A stretch of DNA of 28,758 nt, from assembly GCA_041748175.1 (NCBI GenBank), contig JBGTDU010000139.1, forward strand, positions 1 to 28,758, written 5' to 3'. The number at the start of each line of letters is the position of its first letter. The first letter of the stretch is position 1. Shown piece after piece: positions 10,296-17,924 of this stretch. The position numbers and the translations under genes are program-made. The notes under the pieces were generated by a model, which was given only the letters and a program-made list of their open reading frames with translations, did not search any database and was not told the origin of the DNA. Origin of the DNA: JAHEJB01 sp041748175. GTDB lineage: Bacteria > Bacteroidota > Rhodothermia > Rhodothermales > Rubricoccaceae.

Positions 10296-10805
10296 CTACC
10301 CGGCTTCGAACCTTCCCGGGCAGATGGCCTCGGCGAGGATCGGATCCATCGGCTCGAAGAACGAATGAACCAGTTCGAGAGAAGCGTTGCCGTTGGGGTG
10401 GATGACGCAGGTCCCGATGCGATTGCCTGTCGGACAGGTTTCGTTTCGGAAAGAACTTCCCGGCGCATTCCCGCATTCGGCCTTCGCGTTCTCCGGCCCC
10501 CACGCCGAGCCCGTAAAGTCGATGCAGAGGTTGTCCGAATCCCGCACGTCGCAGTGGCCTATCGATTCGTTGCCGGTGGCCTCCGTGTCCGGGTTGTCAA
10601 CAATCGGCGCGATGGGCTTGGAAGAGAGCACGGGTGCATCTGAAGCGGAGCCTGAATCAACGGTCGCCGAGATGAGAGCGGAGTCGGCGGCAGCCGGGGC
10701 GGCATCGCTTGCTGAGGGCCCATTTTCACACCCCTGACATCCAGCCACAATGAGCGGAGCGCCCACTAAAAGAAAGCTGGCCATCTTGCAAACCCGGACA
10801 GCCAT
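10296..10805 (-). CDS. Cysteine-patterned lipoprotein of unknown function
   Basis: A 169-residue predicted lipoprotein. The chosen start (ATG at 10805; a second ATG at 10784 is possible) gives the signal MAVRVCKMASFLLVGAPLIVAGC, with lipobox IVAGC and acylated Cys23. A long Ala/Ser/Asp-rich linker follows. The C-terminal half has a regular cysteine pattern: GHCDVRDSDNLCIDFTGSAW ... AECGNAP ... ETCPTGNRIGTCVIHPNG ... EAICPG. From memory, similar CxxxxxxxxCxxYTGSxW ... CP..NRxGTC modules occur in small lipoproteins of Leptospira and myxobacteria, but I cannot name a domain. It follows the MoxR gene on the same strand after 76 bases, so it could be the last gene of that operon. A + strand ORF antisense to it is treated as a shadow. 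Confidence 0.7.
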   Translation of the reverse strand: MAVRVCKMASFLLVGAPLIVAGCQGCENGPSASDAAPAAADSALISATVDSGSASDAPVLSSKPIAPIVDNPDTEATGNESIGHCDVRDSDNLCIDFTGSAWGPENAKAECGNAPGSSFRNETCPTGNRIGTCVIHPNGNASLELVHSFFEPMDPILAEAICPGRFEAG

Positions 10806-10881
10806 GGGCTCGGTCGGCGATGTTGCGTGAGAAAACCGAATCGTCAATATCGCGCAGCCTGGGCTGGACAGTCCATCGTCG

Positions 10882-11874
10882 TCAGCTCATCGCCAGCAGG
10901 CGCTCAATCACTTCGACCGCCGAGACACTCTCGGCCTCCGCGTTAAAGTTCGTGACGATTCGATGCCTTAGAACGTGGACTGCGAGAGCATCGACATCCG
11001 CGGCAAGAGGTGTGAGCCGCCCATCGAGCAGCGCCCGGGCTTTCGCTCCGAGAATCAAAAACTGCGACGCGCGGGGACCAGCGCCGTAGGACAGATAGGC
11101 GTTGACAAAGTCTGGTGCCGCTTCGCTCCCGGGCCGCGTTCGTGCGACGAGGTTCACGGCGTGCTCAATCACACTATCCGCGGCGGGCGCTTGACGGACG
11201 AGATCCTGGTAGATCCGCAGTTCTTCTCCGCTAAGAACTGCATCGACGACGGCAGCGGTGGGCCCGGTGGTAGTGCGAACGACGGTCACCTCATCGTCGA
11301 AGCTCGGATAGTCGAGCCACAGGTTGAGCATGAAGCGGTCGAGCTGAGCTTCCGGTAGCGGGTATGTTCCTTCCTGCTCAATCGGGTTTTGCGTGGCGAG
11401 CACGAAGAAGGGGCTGCCGAGGTTGTACGTCTGCCCGGCCGCAGTGACGTGGTGTTCCTCCATCGCTTCGAGGAGCGCGGCCTGCGTTTTTGGCGGCGTC
11501 CGGTTGATCTCGTCAGCAAGAATCACGTTCGCGAACAGCGGCCCTTTCACGAACTTGAACTCCCGGCGGCCGGTCTCACGGTTTTCTTCGATGATCTCGG
11601 TTCCAGTGATGTCGCCCGGCATGAGGTCTGGCGTGAACTGGATGCGGGAGAAATCGACGTTGATGGCCTGCGCGAGCGTCTTGATCAGTAGGGTCTTGGC
11701 GAGGCCGGGCACGCCAACGAGCAGCACGTGGCCACGCGCCAGCAGCGCAACGACAAGGCCCTCGACGATGTCTTCCTGGCCGACAATTACTTTCCCGACC
11801 TCTGCCCTAAGGCGCGCGTACGCGCCGTGAAGCACATCAACGGTGGCGGGATCGGAGGCGGCGGGAAGGGCCAT
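10882..11874 (-). CDS. MoxR-type AAA+ ATPase
   Basis: A cytoplasmic AAA+ ATPase of the MoxR family, which usually acts as a chaperone activating partner proteins with von Willebrand A or DUF58 domains. The 330-residue form starting MALPAASDPATVDVLHG (ATG at 11874) is chosen because the longer upstream frame adds 47 residues with no family similarity. Walker A is GVPGLAKT (54-61), followed by FTPDLMPGDITGT; Walker B is VILADEINR (Asp121, Glu122); sensor 1 lies in FFVLATQNP and is followed by the EQEGTYPLPEAQLDRFML signature. The C-terminal lid region ends SAVEVIERLLAMS. The gene lies 58 bases downstream of the third peptidyl-prolyl isomerase. No DUF58 or VWA partner gene is adjacent, which is unusual for the family. 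Confidence 0.93.
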   Translation of the reverse strand: MALPAASDPATVDVLHGAYARLRAEVGKVIVGQEDIVEGLVVALLARGHVLLVGVPGLAKTLLIKTLAQAINVDFSRIQFTPDLMPGDITGTEIIEENRETGRREFKFVKGPLFANVILADEINRTPPKTQAALLEAMEEHHVTAAGQTYNLGSPFFVLATQNPIEQEGTYPLPEAQLDRFMLNLWLDYPSFDDEVTVVRTTTGPTAAVVDAVLSGEELRIYQDLVRQAPAADSVIEHAVNLVARTRPGSEAAPDFVNAYLSYGAGPRASQFLILGAKARALLDGRLTPLAADVDALAVHVLRHRIVTNFNAEAESVSAVEVIERLLAMS

Positions 11875-11932
11875 GACGGCGAATGACTGCGAACCAGAAG
11901 GTCGGGGCTCGGCGAAAGCTAAAAAAACGTTG

Positions 11933-13291
11933 TTACGGTGTGCTCCCGAGTGGCCGGTAGCGGTCCGACTTGATCTCAACGTAAACGGTTTGGCGGAGGT
12001 CCTGGAGCCACGCATCCAGCTCTACCTGACGTTTGTCCTGCAACGCATACTGGCTCAGGAGTGCGTAGTCGGTTTCGATGTTGAGCTTGTGTGGGGGTGT
12101 CCGGCGTTGGAGGAGGATGATGTGCCAGGCCCGTGTGCCGTCGAGCAACTGAACCTCGACGGGCGCACTTATTTCACCGACGTCCATCGTGTCGATGACC
12201 GCTTTCCAGAGCGGCCCGAGCGCGTCCAAACGAAGGTCGCGCTCGCCGGATCTCGGGTCGGAGACGTATCCGCCCTGCGCGGCAGAAAAGGAGTCGGACG
12301 ACTGTCGTTTTGCGATGGCCTCGAATGCGACTCCCGACGTGATGACGGAATCGCGGAGTACATTCAACCGCTCAATCGCGCTTGAAGGGTCAAGATTGGA
12401 ATCCTCGACACGAACGAGAATGTGGTTGAACGAGACGATGTCTCCTCGGCGCTCGTTGAGGCGCATGACGTGGAAACCAAACTGTGTCTCGAAAACCTGG
12501 GACAGACCGCCTCCCTCAAGTGAGGAGGCAACGAGGCCGAATTCGGAAACGAGATCGCCGACGTTAAAATCGCTATAGGCGCCGCCATTCTCTCGCGATC
12601 CAGGGTCGTCGGAATGTCGCGCAGCCAACGCCTCGATGGTTGCTTGCTCGGCCAGAATAGAGTCGCGCAAGGCTTCCACCAGTGTTCGGGCAGCGGTGCG
12701 AGCCGACTCATCAGGCTCGGGTTGCTGGACAATATGTGCAACGCGCACCAATTCCGGAACGTCGGGGATTTCCGCCTCCGGGATTTGTCCAAACCAGGTG
12801 TGGACCTCGGACGGTGTAATCGAAATGTCTCGAAGCCGCCGCGATTGATACTGCTGGGCCATCAGTTGCCTTCTCACGTCATCTCTGAAGCTCGCTTTTA
12901 TCTCCTCGATCGTCCGTCCGTAGTACGCCGCGAGTTGCTCTTCACCACCAAGCTGCGCCGCCAGGGAGGCAGTCCGCGCGTCGAGTTGGCGGTTCACCTG
13001 ATCGTCCGAAACCGTGATGGTTGTGTCGCGCATTGCGCGCGCGAGCAGCACCTTCTGGCTTACGAGCTCGTCGAGGGCGCGGCTCCAGCGCTCGTCTGAG
13101 GTCCGTTCTGTCGGCGACTCAGCACCGGAAAGTGCGACCGCATTCACTTCGGACGAAAGGATCGCCTCGGTGCCAACTATCGCCACGATGTTTTCGAGCA
13201 CGGTGCCGGGGGCCACCTGGGCCAGAGCCGTCGGGGCCCAAAGCGCCAGACCGAGCGACATCACAAAAAATGAGCGGCGGTGAAGTAGCAT
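11933..13291 (-). CDS. SurA-like periplasmic peptidyl-prolyl isomerase (two parvulin domains)
   Basis: A periplasmic chaperone and proline isomerase of the SurA/PpiC type, expected to assist folding of outer-membrane and secreted proteins. The ATG at 13291 gives a signal peptide MLLHRRSFFVMSLGLALWAPTALA; the frame can extend 8 codons upstream to a TTG. The N-terminal SurA-N module begins LENIVAIVGTEAILSSEVNA. It is followed by two parvulin domains, one starting LVRVAHIVQQPE and ending QFGFHVMRLNERRG, the other starting FNHILVRVED and ending HIILLQRRTPPHKLN. The C-terminal helix carries DAWLQDLRQTVYVEIK, which completes the SurA-like core. It is the third of three tandem isomerase genes. No Shine-Dalgarno sequence precedes it, as is usual in Bacteroidota. 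Confidence 0.88.
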   Translation of the reverse strand: MLLHRRSFFVMSLGLALWAPTALAQVAPGTVLENIVAIVGTEAILSSEVNAVALSGAESPTERTSDERWSRALDELVSQKVLLARAMRDTTITVSDDQVNRQLDARTASLAAQLGGEEQLAAYYGRTIEEIKASFRDDVRRQLMAQQYQSRRLRDISITPSEVHTWFGQIPEAEIPDVPELVRVAHIVQQPEPDESARTAARTLVEALRDSILAEQATIEALAARHSDDPGSRENGGAYSDFNVGDLVSEFGLVASSLEGGGLSQVFETQFGFHVMRLNERRGDIVSFNHILVRVEDSNLDPSSAIERLNVLRDSVITSGVAFEAIAKRQSSDSFSAAQGGYVSDPRSGERDLRLDALGPLWKAVIDTMDVGEISAPVEVQLLDGTRAWHIILLQRRTPPHKLNIETDYALLSQYALQDKRQVELDAWLQDLRQTVYVEIKSDRYRPLGSTP

Positions 13292-13334
13292 CGGATTTAA
13301 TCGGTCGGGGTTCAAATGTTTGAGTGTTTATTGA

Positions 13335-14216
13335 TCAGCGAATTTCAAGGCGGCCATCGGATTCTGCTTCGTTTTGTAGCTGCTGGATCTGTTGAGCCAG
13401 TCTTGTGTTCCGCTTTTCTATGGCGAGGCGCTGGCGCAACTCGTCTCGGATCCAGGGTAGCTCTGGCGTAGAGCCTGCGTTGATCCGGCTCACAATCTGG
13501 AGCACATGATGCCGCCCACCGGAATTAAAGACCTTGCTTACTGCTCCCGTTTCCATTGAACTGCTCTGGCGTCCGACGATCTCGTCGATTCCGCCCAGAC
13601 GGCTTTCGGGAAGATAGCGGGAGGACAGGCCCAGCGCGCCCTCCGCGTCGAAGGCGAATTCCACCGCGGTCAAATTCCACAGCGAATCGGCGAATGGGGA
13701 GTCCTGTGCGCGCAGCATGGAAACCCGGCCCTGTTCAGCCCGCGCGGAATCATCCGTCGTAAGCAGGCGAATCTGCACGTAAGGTTCGCGAAGTTCAAGT
13801 TCCGCCAGGTTGGCATCGTAATAAGCTTGCACCTCCTCGTCCGTCGGTTCTTCTGCGTTGGCCTCAAAGAAGCGATCGACCAGGGCCGCCGCAAGCACCG
13901 CCCGTTCGCTCTCGGCAAGTTGGCGTTGGACATCGTCCTGCGTCGAAAGCCCACTGCGCCTCGCTTCCTGCGCGAGGAGCCGACTGTGAACCCACTGCTC
14001 GATTACCTGTTGACGCGCCGTGATGCTGTCGAGGCCAAGGGGCAAAACGTTCAGCGCTTCCGCCACGTCCGCTTCGCTCAAATACTCGGTCCCGACACGT
14101 GCGGCGAAGTTGTCAGGAGAGGTCGAACCCTGGCCGCCACATCCGGCAGCGAACGCAAGGGCGATGACGGAAAGCGAAAAGCGGAAGATCACGTGGCGGC
14201 AAAAGGAAAAGCCCAC
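13335..14216 (-). CDS. SurA/PpiC-related lipoprotein with a degenerate isomerase domain
   Basis: A 293-residue predicted lipoprotein. The N-terminus ends in the lipobox FAAGCGG (Cys26). A SurA-N-like helical module follows (VGTEYLSEADVAEALNVLP ... VIEQWVHSRLLAQEARRSG). The region PYVQIRLLTTDDSARAEQGR ... GGRHHVLQIVSRINAGSTPE occupies the place of a parvulin domain but lacks the usual HIL motif and the central GDLG-type loop. It may be a chaperone with little or no isomerase activity. The longest frame starts with GTG at 14216; another GTG 8 codons downstream would still give a good lipoprotein signal. It sits between two clear isomerase genes, 43 bases from the next start and 63 bases after the previous stop, consistent with one operon. 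Confidence 0.75.
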   Translation of the reverse strand: MGFSFCRHVIFRFSLSVIALAFAAGCGGQGSTSPDNFAARVGTEYLSEADVAEALNVLPLGLDSITARQQVIEQWVHSRLLAQEARRSGLSTQDDVQRQLAESERAVLAAALVDRFFEANAEEPTDEEVQAYYDANLAELELREPYVQIRLLTTDDSARAEQGRVSMLRAQDSPFADSLWNLTAVEFAFDAEGALGLSSRYLPESRLGGIDEIVGRQSSSMETGAVSKVFNSGGRHHVLQIVSRINAGSTPELPWIRDELRQRLAIEKRNTRLAQQIQQLQNEAESDGRLEIR

Positions 14217-14279
14217 AGAGGTCCAGGTTGGCCCGGATCCCGGCGGTCGTCGTGTCCAAAGACGTGCGCGACGCAGGTG

Positions 14280-16346
14280 TTATTGCCCCGACATCGACAT
14301 CGAGCCTGAACCCGACGCCTCGACGGAACCGACACGAGGCTGTTGAAACGCCCTCGTGAGACGGTCGGGATAGGTCGTTGTGGAGTACTTCTCTCGCAGC
14401 CGGTCGACCCAATAGCCCTCGAGGACTTCCTGATATTCTGTCACCAGCTCTGCACGTGCTTCTTCGAACGTTTTGAGCCGCGGCGCCTCGATGGCGTCCA
14501 GGTAATAAATGGCGAGGCGGCTGCGCTCCGGCACTACGTCCGAGCGCTGGCCGACTGAAAGTCCGAGAGCAGCGTCGAGCGGCGAGTTCGTCGAGTCGGC
14601 GATGAAAAGTGTATCCAACCGCAGGGTCAACCTCGATTCTTCATAGCGGGTAAGAATGTCCTGCGCCGAATCACCCGCGTCCAGATCGGTCGCGACCATC
14701 GTCAACATCGAATCGCTCGGGCTTGTGAACGAGAACACGCGGTGGCGCTCCGGCCAGGTGTAACTCGACTCGTTGCCCGTGTAATAGGCGCGCAGACCTT
14801 CGACATCCTGAGCCGCCGGCGTCCACACGGAGTCTTCGGAGATTCGGAAGAGCAGCACGCCATCGACGTATTGTTCCAGCAACGCGCGGAAGGCGGGATC
14901 GCGCCCTTCCAGAGAGCTCAACGCAAGGTCGAAGCCCCGGTCGGCGAGGTAGCTATCCATTTCCGTGTGGAACTGAGCAACCTGATCGCCTCCTGGACGG
15001 ACGGCCGATCGGGTGAGGTGCGACCGAAACTCCTCAAATGTGAACATCGAATCTCCGACCGTCGCGAACGCACGATCAGCCAGATCGCCAAAGCCGTCTC
15101 GCCGCAGTTGCAGAAAGAGTGAGTCGGCGTCGAAACGGTGAACGGCTTCATCCACGAGGCCAGCGTCGAATGTGAGTCCGGCGGCTTCGAGTTCGGCTCT
15201 GCCAATCTGCTGGCGCCGAAGTGCTGTGCGTGGCAGCTCGGTTGCGAGACGCTTCAGATCGGGTAGGGCTTCCTCAAACGCCGGAAGCGATTTCCGCTCC
15301 TCAAGCCGAATCAAGTGGAAACCGAAACGAGATTCGACGACTTCGGACATTTCGCCCGGGTTCTCCAGCGCAAAGGCCGCGTCGTTGAAAGGCTGCACCA
15401 TGCGGCCCACGCCAAAGAAACCGAGGTCGCCGCCTTCCCGGCCCGAGGCGACGTCGTCCGAGTATTGACGTGCGAGTGTTGCGAAGTCTTCGCCTGCCAA
15501 AATTCTCGTGCGCAAATCCTCCACGGTCGTCCGCGCGGCAGCGGTGTCCGCGTCTGTTTCACCCTGCACCCGGATCAGAATGTGGCTCGCCCGAATCTCC
15601 GCGGTACGTGGGCGGCGATCTTTCACTTTTATCAAGTGATAGCCGAAGCGCGTGCGGATCGGACCAACAAGGTCGCCAACCGACGCATTGTACGCGGCTT
15701 CTTCGAACGCCAGCACCATCCGTCCGCCCGTGAAGTAGCCGAGATCACCTCGGTTCCTGAGCGCAGATGGGTCTTGCGAACGGAGAAAGGCCATCTCCTC
15801 GAAATCCATCCCCGCCGCGATAGAGTCGCGAAGCCCCAGCGCACGTTGATACGCCTCAAGCGTATCGGCAGGGGCGGCGTTTTCGTCAGCCAGGATTAAC
15901 AGGTGGCTGACGTTGATCTCCTCCTGCTGCTTTACGAACAGATCGGCGACGATATCGTCCAGCACAGCCTGATCGGTGAAGTACGGCCGCGCCAATTGGT
16001 CGCGATACTCGGCCATCTCCGCCTGAATGGCCGGGTCGTGGTCGAGGCCAAGTTCGCGTGCCTCCTGGACCTTCAACCGGAAGTTGACATAGCGCTCCAG
16101 AAAATCTCGATAGGCACCCATCGAATCGGAAGACGCGCTTTCCCAATCGCCATCGGCTGCCACGTAGGCGTTTTCGAAGGCCCGTAGAGTGAGCGCCTCG
16201 CCCGAAAACTCGGCGACGACGATGTCCGTTTCAGCATGGTTCGTCAGCACGGTGGTGGTTGAGCCACCACATCCGGCCAGGAAGACGGCGGCGAGACCTG
16301 CCGCGACAGAAAGGATTGAATGCTGTTGAATCGGGGGATTGGGCAT
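14280..16346 (-). CDS. Large PpiD/SurA-like lipoprotein peptidyl-prolyl isomerase (two parvulin domains)
   Basis: A 688-residue membrane-anchored chaperone and isomerase facing the periplasm. The ATG at 16346 gives the lipoprotein signal MPNPPIQQHSILSVAAGLAA with lipobox FLAGC (Cys26). An N-terminal SurA-N-like module is followed by parvulin domain 1 (INVSHLLILADEN ... RNRGDLGYFTGGRMV ... FGYHLIKVKDRRP) and parvulin domain 2 (IRASHILIRVQG ... GREGGDLGFFGVGRMV ... FGFHLIRLEERK). Both keep the GGDLG-type loop and the terminal H-LI strand. A long C-terminal region holds a degenerate third unit (RHRVFSFTSPSD) and ends in a Gly/Ser/Met-rich tail. It is the first gene of the minus-strand run, diverging from the sigma factor gene, so the run's main promoter is probably in 16347-16571. 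Confidence 0.88.
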   Translation of the reverse strand: MPNPPIQQHSILSVAAGLAAVFLAGCGGSTTTVLTNHAETDIVVAEFSGEALTLRAFENAYVAADGDWESASSDSMGAYRDFLERYVNFRLKVQEARELGLDHDPAIQAEMAEYRDQLARPYFTDQAVLDDIVADLFVKQQEEINVSHLLILADENAAPADTLEAYQRALGLRDSIAAGMDFEEMAFLRSQDPSALRNRGDLGYFTGGRMVLAFEEAAYNASVGDLVGPIRTRFGYHLIKVKDRRPRTAEIRASHILIRVQGETDADTAAARTTVEDLRTRILAGEDFATLARQYSDDVASGREGGDLGFFGVGRMVQPFNDAAFALENPGEMSEVVESRFGFHLIRLEERKSLPAFEEALPDLKRLATELPRTALRRQQIGRAELEAAGLTFDAGLVDEAVHRFDADSLFLQLRRDGFGDLADRAFATVGDSMFTFEEFRSHLTRSAVRPGGDQVAQFHTEMDSYLADRGFDLALSSLEGRDPAFRALLEQYVDGVLLFRISEDSVWTPAAQDVEGLRAYYTGNESSYTWPERHRVFSFTSPSDSMLTMVATDLDAGDSAQDILTRYEESRLTLRLDTLFIADSTNSPLDAALGLSVGQRSDVVPERSRLAIYYLDAIEAPRLKTFEEARAELVTEYQEVLEGYWVDRLREKYSTTTYPDRLTRAFQQPRVGSVEASGSGSMSMSGQ

Positions 16347-16368
16347 GTTCGGAAATAGATTGCACGAA

Positions 16369-16378
16369 GTAGTACTAC
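16369..16378. promoter_or_regulatory. Perfect 10-bp palindrome in the divergent isomerase/sigma region
   Basis: GTAGTACTAC reads the same on both strands and lies 22 bases upstream of the first isomerase ATG, in the 225-base non-coding stretch 16347-16571 that separates the isomerase run from the ECF sigma gene. It could be an operator for either direction. No matching second site and no consensus promoter were found nearby. Confidence 0.25.
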
Positions 16379-16571
16379 GAATATCACGAGTGCGCCCTCC
16401 ACCCACATTTCTGAAGAGGCAGGAGCACAGTCAAGACCAACAAAGTACCGCGTCGTCGTCCCCTCCCTTCGCGTAGGACGGTAAAACTGTAGCGAAAAAC
16501 GACGGGTAGGCACGGGCAACTTTCGGTTGAGTCATGTGTCCCACGGGCGGATCCTTTTCCACGGGCCGCGC

Positions 16572-17210
16572 ATGCCGCAGACCGACCAGGCGCTCATCGA
16601 GGCATTTCAGAAAGGCGACGCGTTCGCTTTTGCGGCGCTCTACAACCGTTACAAAGGCCCGATTTTCTTGTTCTGTGCAAAGATGTTGCTCGATCGCGCG
16701 GTCGCCCAGGATGTCCTGCAGGAGACGTTTATCCGCGTTTATGAGAACAGGCAACGTCTTCTTAAAACGGGGTCGTTCAGATCGTGGCTGTTCACCATCG
16801 CGCGGAACCAGTGTCTTAATTCGCTCCGGCGCTCGAGACGCCTATCCGAGTTTGATGAAACGGTTTTGGATGACGATGGCCCCCCTGGCGAAACGCCGTT
16901 CAGCCAACTCCTCAAGGCCGAACAGATTGAACTCGTCAACCGATATCTCATGCGGTTGTCGCCGGAGTATCGCGAAGTGCTCGTCCTTCGGGAGTACCAG
17001 AACCTTTCGTATGAAGAAATCGCCGCCGTCACGCGCAACACTGTTTCCTCCGTGAAGAGCCGCCTGTTCAAGGCTCGGCGGAAATTGGGACAGTTTCTGC
17101 AACCCTGGTTGGAGCCCGTTGAAGTGCGCGCAGCTGGTTCAGAAACAGCCCAGCCAATCCCTGCGAACGTCAGCCCACAAGGGGAGCGCGAGATGACGGG
17201 ATTTGATTGA
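16572..17210 (+). CDS. ECF-type RNA polymerase sigma factor
   Basis: A group 4 (ECF) sigma-70 factor of 212 residues that directs RNA polymerase to a set of promoters when freed from its anti-sigma factor. The ATG at 16572 (MPQTDQALIEAFQKGD) is preferred to a TTG 15 codons upstream because family members begin at region 2. Region 2 spans about 19-87 (FAALYNRYKGPIFLFC ... DVLQETFIRVYEN ... FRSWLFTIARNQCLNSLRR). Region 4 spans about 122-174 (LSPEYREVLVLREYQNLSYEEIAAVTRNT, then SVKSRLFKARRKL). An unusual acidic linker (FDETVLDDDGPPGE) separates them. The anti-sigma frame overlaps its 3' end by TTG or begins 14 bases later by ATG, so the two are co-transcribed. Confidence 0.93.
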   Translation: MPQTDQALIEAFQKGDAFAFAALYNRYKGPIFLFCAKMLLDRAVAQDVLQETFIRVYENRQRLLKTGSFRSWLFTIARNQCLNSLRRSRRLSEFDETVLDDDGPPGETPFSQLLKAEQIELVNRYLMRLSPEYREVLVLREYQNLSYEEIAAVTRNTVSSVKSRLFKARRKLGQFLQPWLEPVEVRAAGSETAQPIPANVSPQGEREMTGFD

Positions 17211-17223
17211 ATCGAGCAATCCC

Positions 17224-17715
17224 ATGATTCCTATGAAAATGTGTGTGGATGGTCCACCGGAACGCCTCCTGAACCTGTACGTCGACGGCGAATTGTCGTC
17301 GGAGGGGCAGGTTGAATTGTTTGCCCATCTTTCGTCGTGTTCCGGGTGTCGGAGGCAGTTCAACGGACTGCTTGCGTTTCGACTGGCCGCGCGGCAGGAC
17401 ACGTTTCTCGTTCCTCCCGCCGCAGATCAAGCGTTGTTCGCGCGCATCGATCGGCTCCGCCGCACGCCTCGGGCGGTTGCCGAACGCGTCGCGGAAGGAG
17501 GGCTTTTCGGAGCGCGGAGCCGCCGACACAAACCGACCCGAGCGGTGCTTCTGGCGGCGGTGGTTCTCGTGGGGTTCGCACTGGCGGTTTGGTCGAATCG
17601 GATCGACGAGCTTCCTGCACAAACGTATCACGTGACAGAGGCCGTGATGGACGACGGTGCTCTGTATGTGATAGGTCCCGGACTCATGGTGGTGGACAAA
17701 AAGCTCGACCGCTAA
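17224..17715 (+). CDS. Membrane anti-sigma factor with zinc-finger (ZAS) domain
   Basis: The presumed regulator of the sigma factor encoded just upstream. The N-terminal ZAS/zf-HC2 domain has Cys7 and the H-x3-C-x2-C cluster (His35, Cys39, Cys42 in AHLSSCSGC), preceded by the typical LLNLYVDGELS helix that docks on the sigma factor. A single membrane segment (AVLLAAVVLVGFALAVW, about 107-123) places the final 40 residues in the periplasm; that part ends VIGPGLMVVDKKLDR and shows no known sensor domain. Total length is 163 residues from the ATG at 17224; an in-frame TTG at 17203 would overlap the sigma gene. It immediately precedes the polysaccharide genes, which suggests, without proving, that this pair regulates them. 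Confidence 0.88.
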   Translation: MIPMKMCVDGPPERLLNLYVDGELSSEGQVELFAHLSSCSGCRRQFNGLLAFRLAARQDTFLVPPAADQALFARIDRLRRTPRAVAERVAEGGLFGARSRRHKPTRAVLLAAVVLVGFALAVWSNRIDELPAQTYHVTEAVMDDGALYVIGPGLMVVDKKLDR

Positions 17716-17720
17716 CTTTG
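17713..17720 (+). promoter_or_regulatory. Possible Bacteroidota-type -7 element ahead of the polysaccharide operon
   Basis: TAACTTTG matches the Bacteroidota -7 consensus TAnnTTTG exactly and overlaps the stop codon of the anti-sigma gene. No clear -33 TTTG/TTG element lies at the expected distance, so the match may be chance. If real, it would give a leader of about 200 bases before the Wzc-like start at 17925. The rest of 17716-17924 has no gene. Confidence 0.25.
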
Positions 17721-17735
17721 TAGGGGTAGACAGGG

Positions 17736-17758
17736 TACGTTTACACGGCTGAAACGTA
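17736..17758. repeat. 7-bp inverted repeat in the leader of the polysaccharide operon
   Basis: TACGTTT (17736-17742) and AAACGTA (17752-17758) are perfect reverse complements separated by 9 bases, just downstream of the possible -7 element. It could be an operator or a weak leader hairpin. Confidence 0.3.
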
Positions 17759-17924
17759 AAGTCTCGGCTTGCGGAAAGAGCCAGGTCTCGTTTGCTCCTC
17801 GCAGATTGACGTGTTCAAGCCAACGGTACGTCGCGGTAGATGTGCAGATACAGATTGAATCGGGACGCGACGCCGACCGGTGCATGCTTTGTTCTGGCGC
17901 CTCCGATTTCCATCATCGCCGTCC

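Noticed and set aside
10158..10643. 161-codon + strand ORF opposite the cysteine-patterned lipoprotein
   Set aside because: The minus frame has a signal peptide, a lipobox and ordered cysteines. The plus frame is Arg/Gly/Val-rich with no motif.
10838..10881. CAGCC-TG-GGCTG palindrome between the MoxR and lipoprotein genes as a terminator
   Set aside because: Only a 5-bp stem and no T-run on the relevant strand.
11843..12385. 180-codon + strand ORF opposite the SurA-like gene
   Set aside because: Overlaps the isomerase gene on the other strand and shows no family features.
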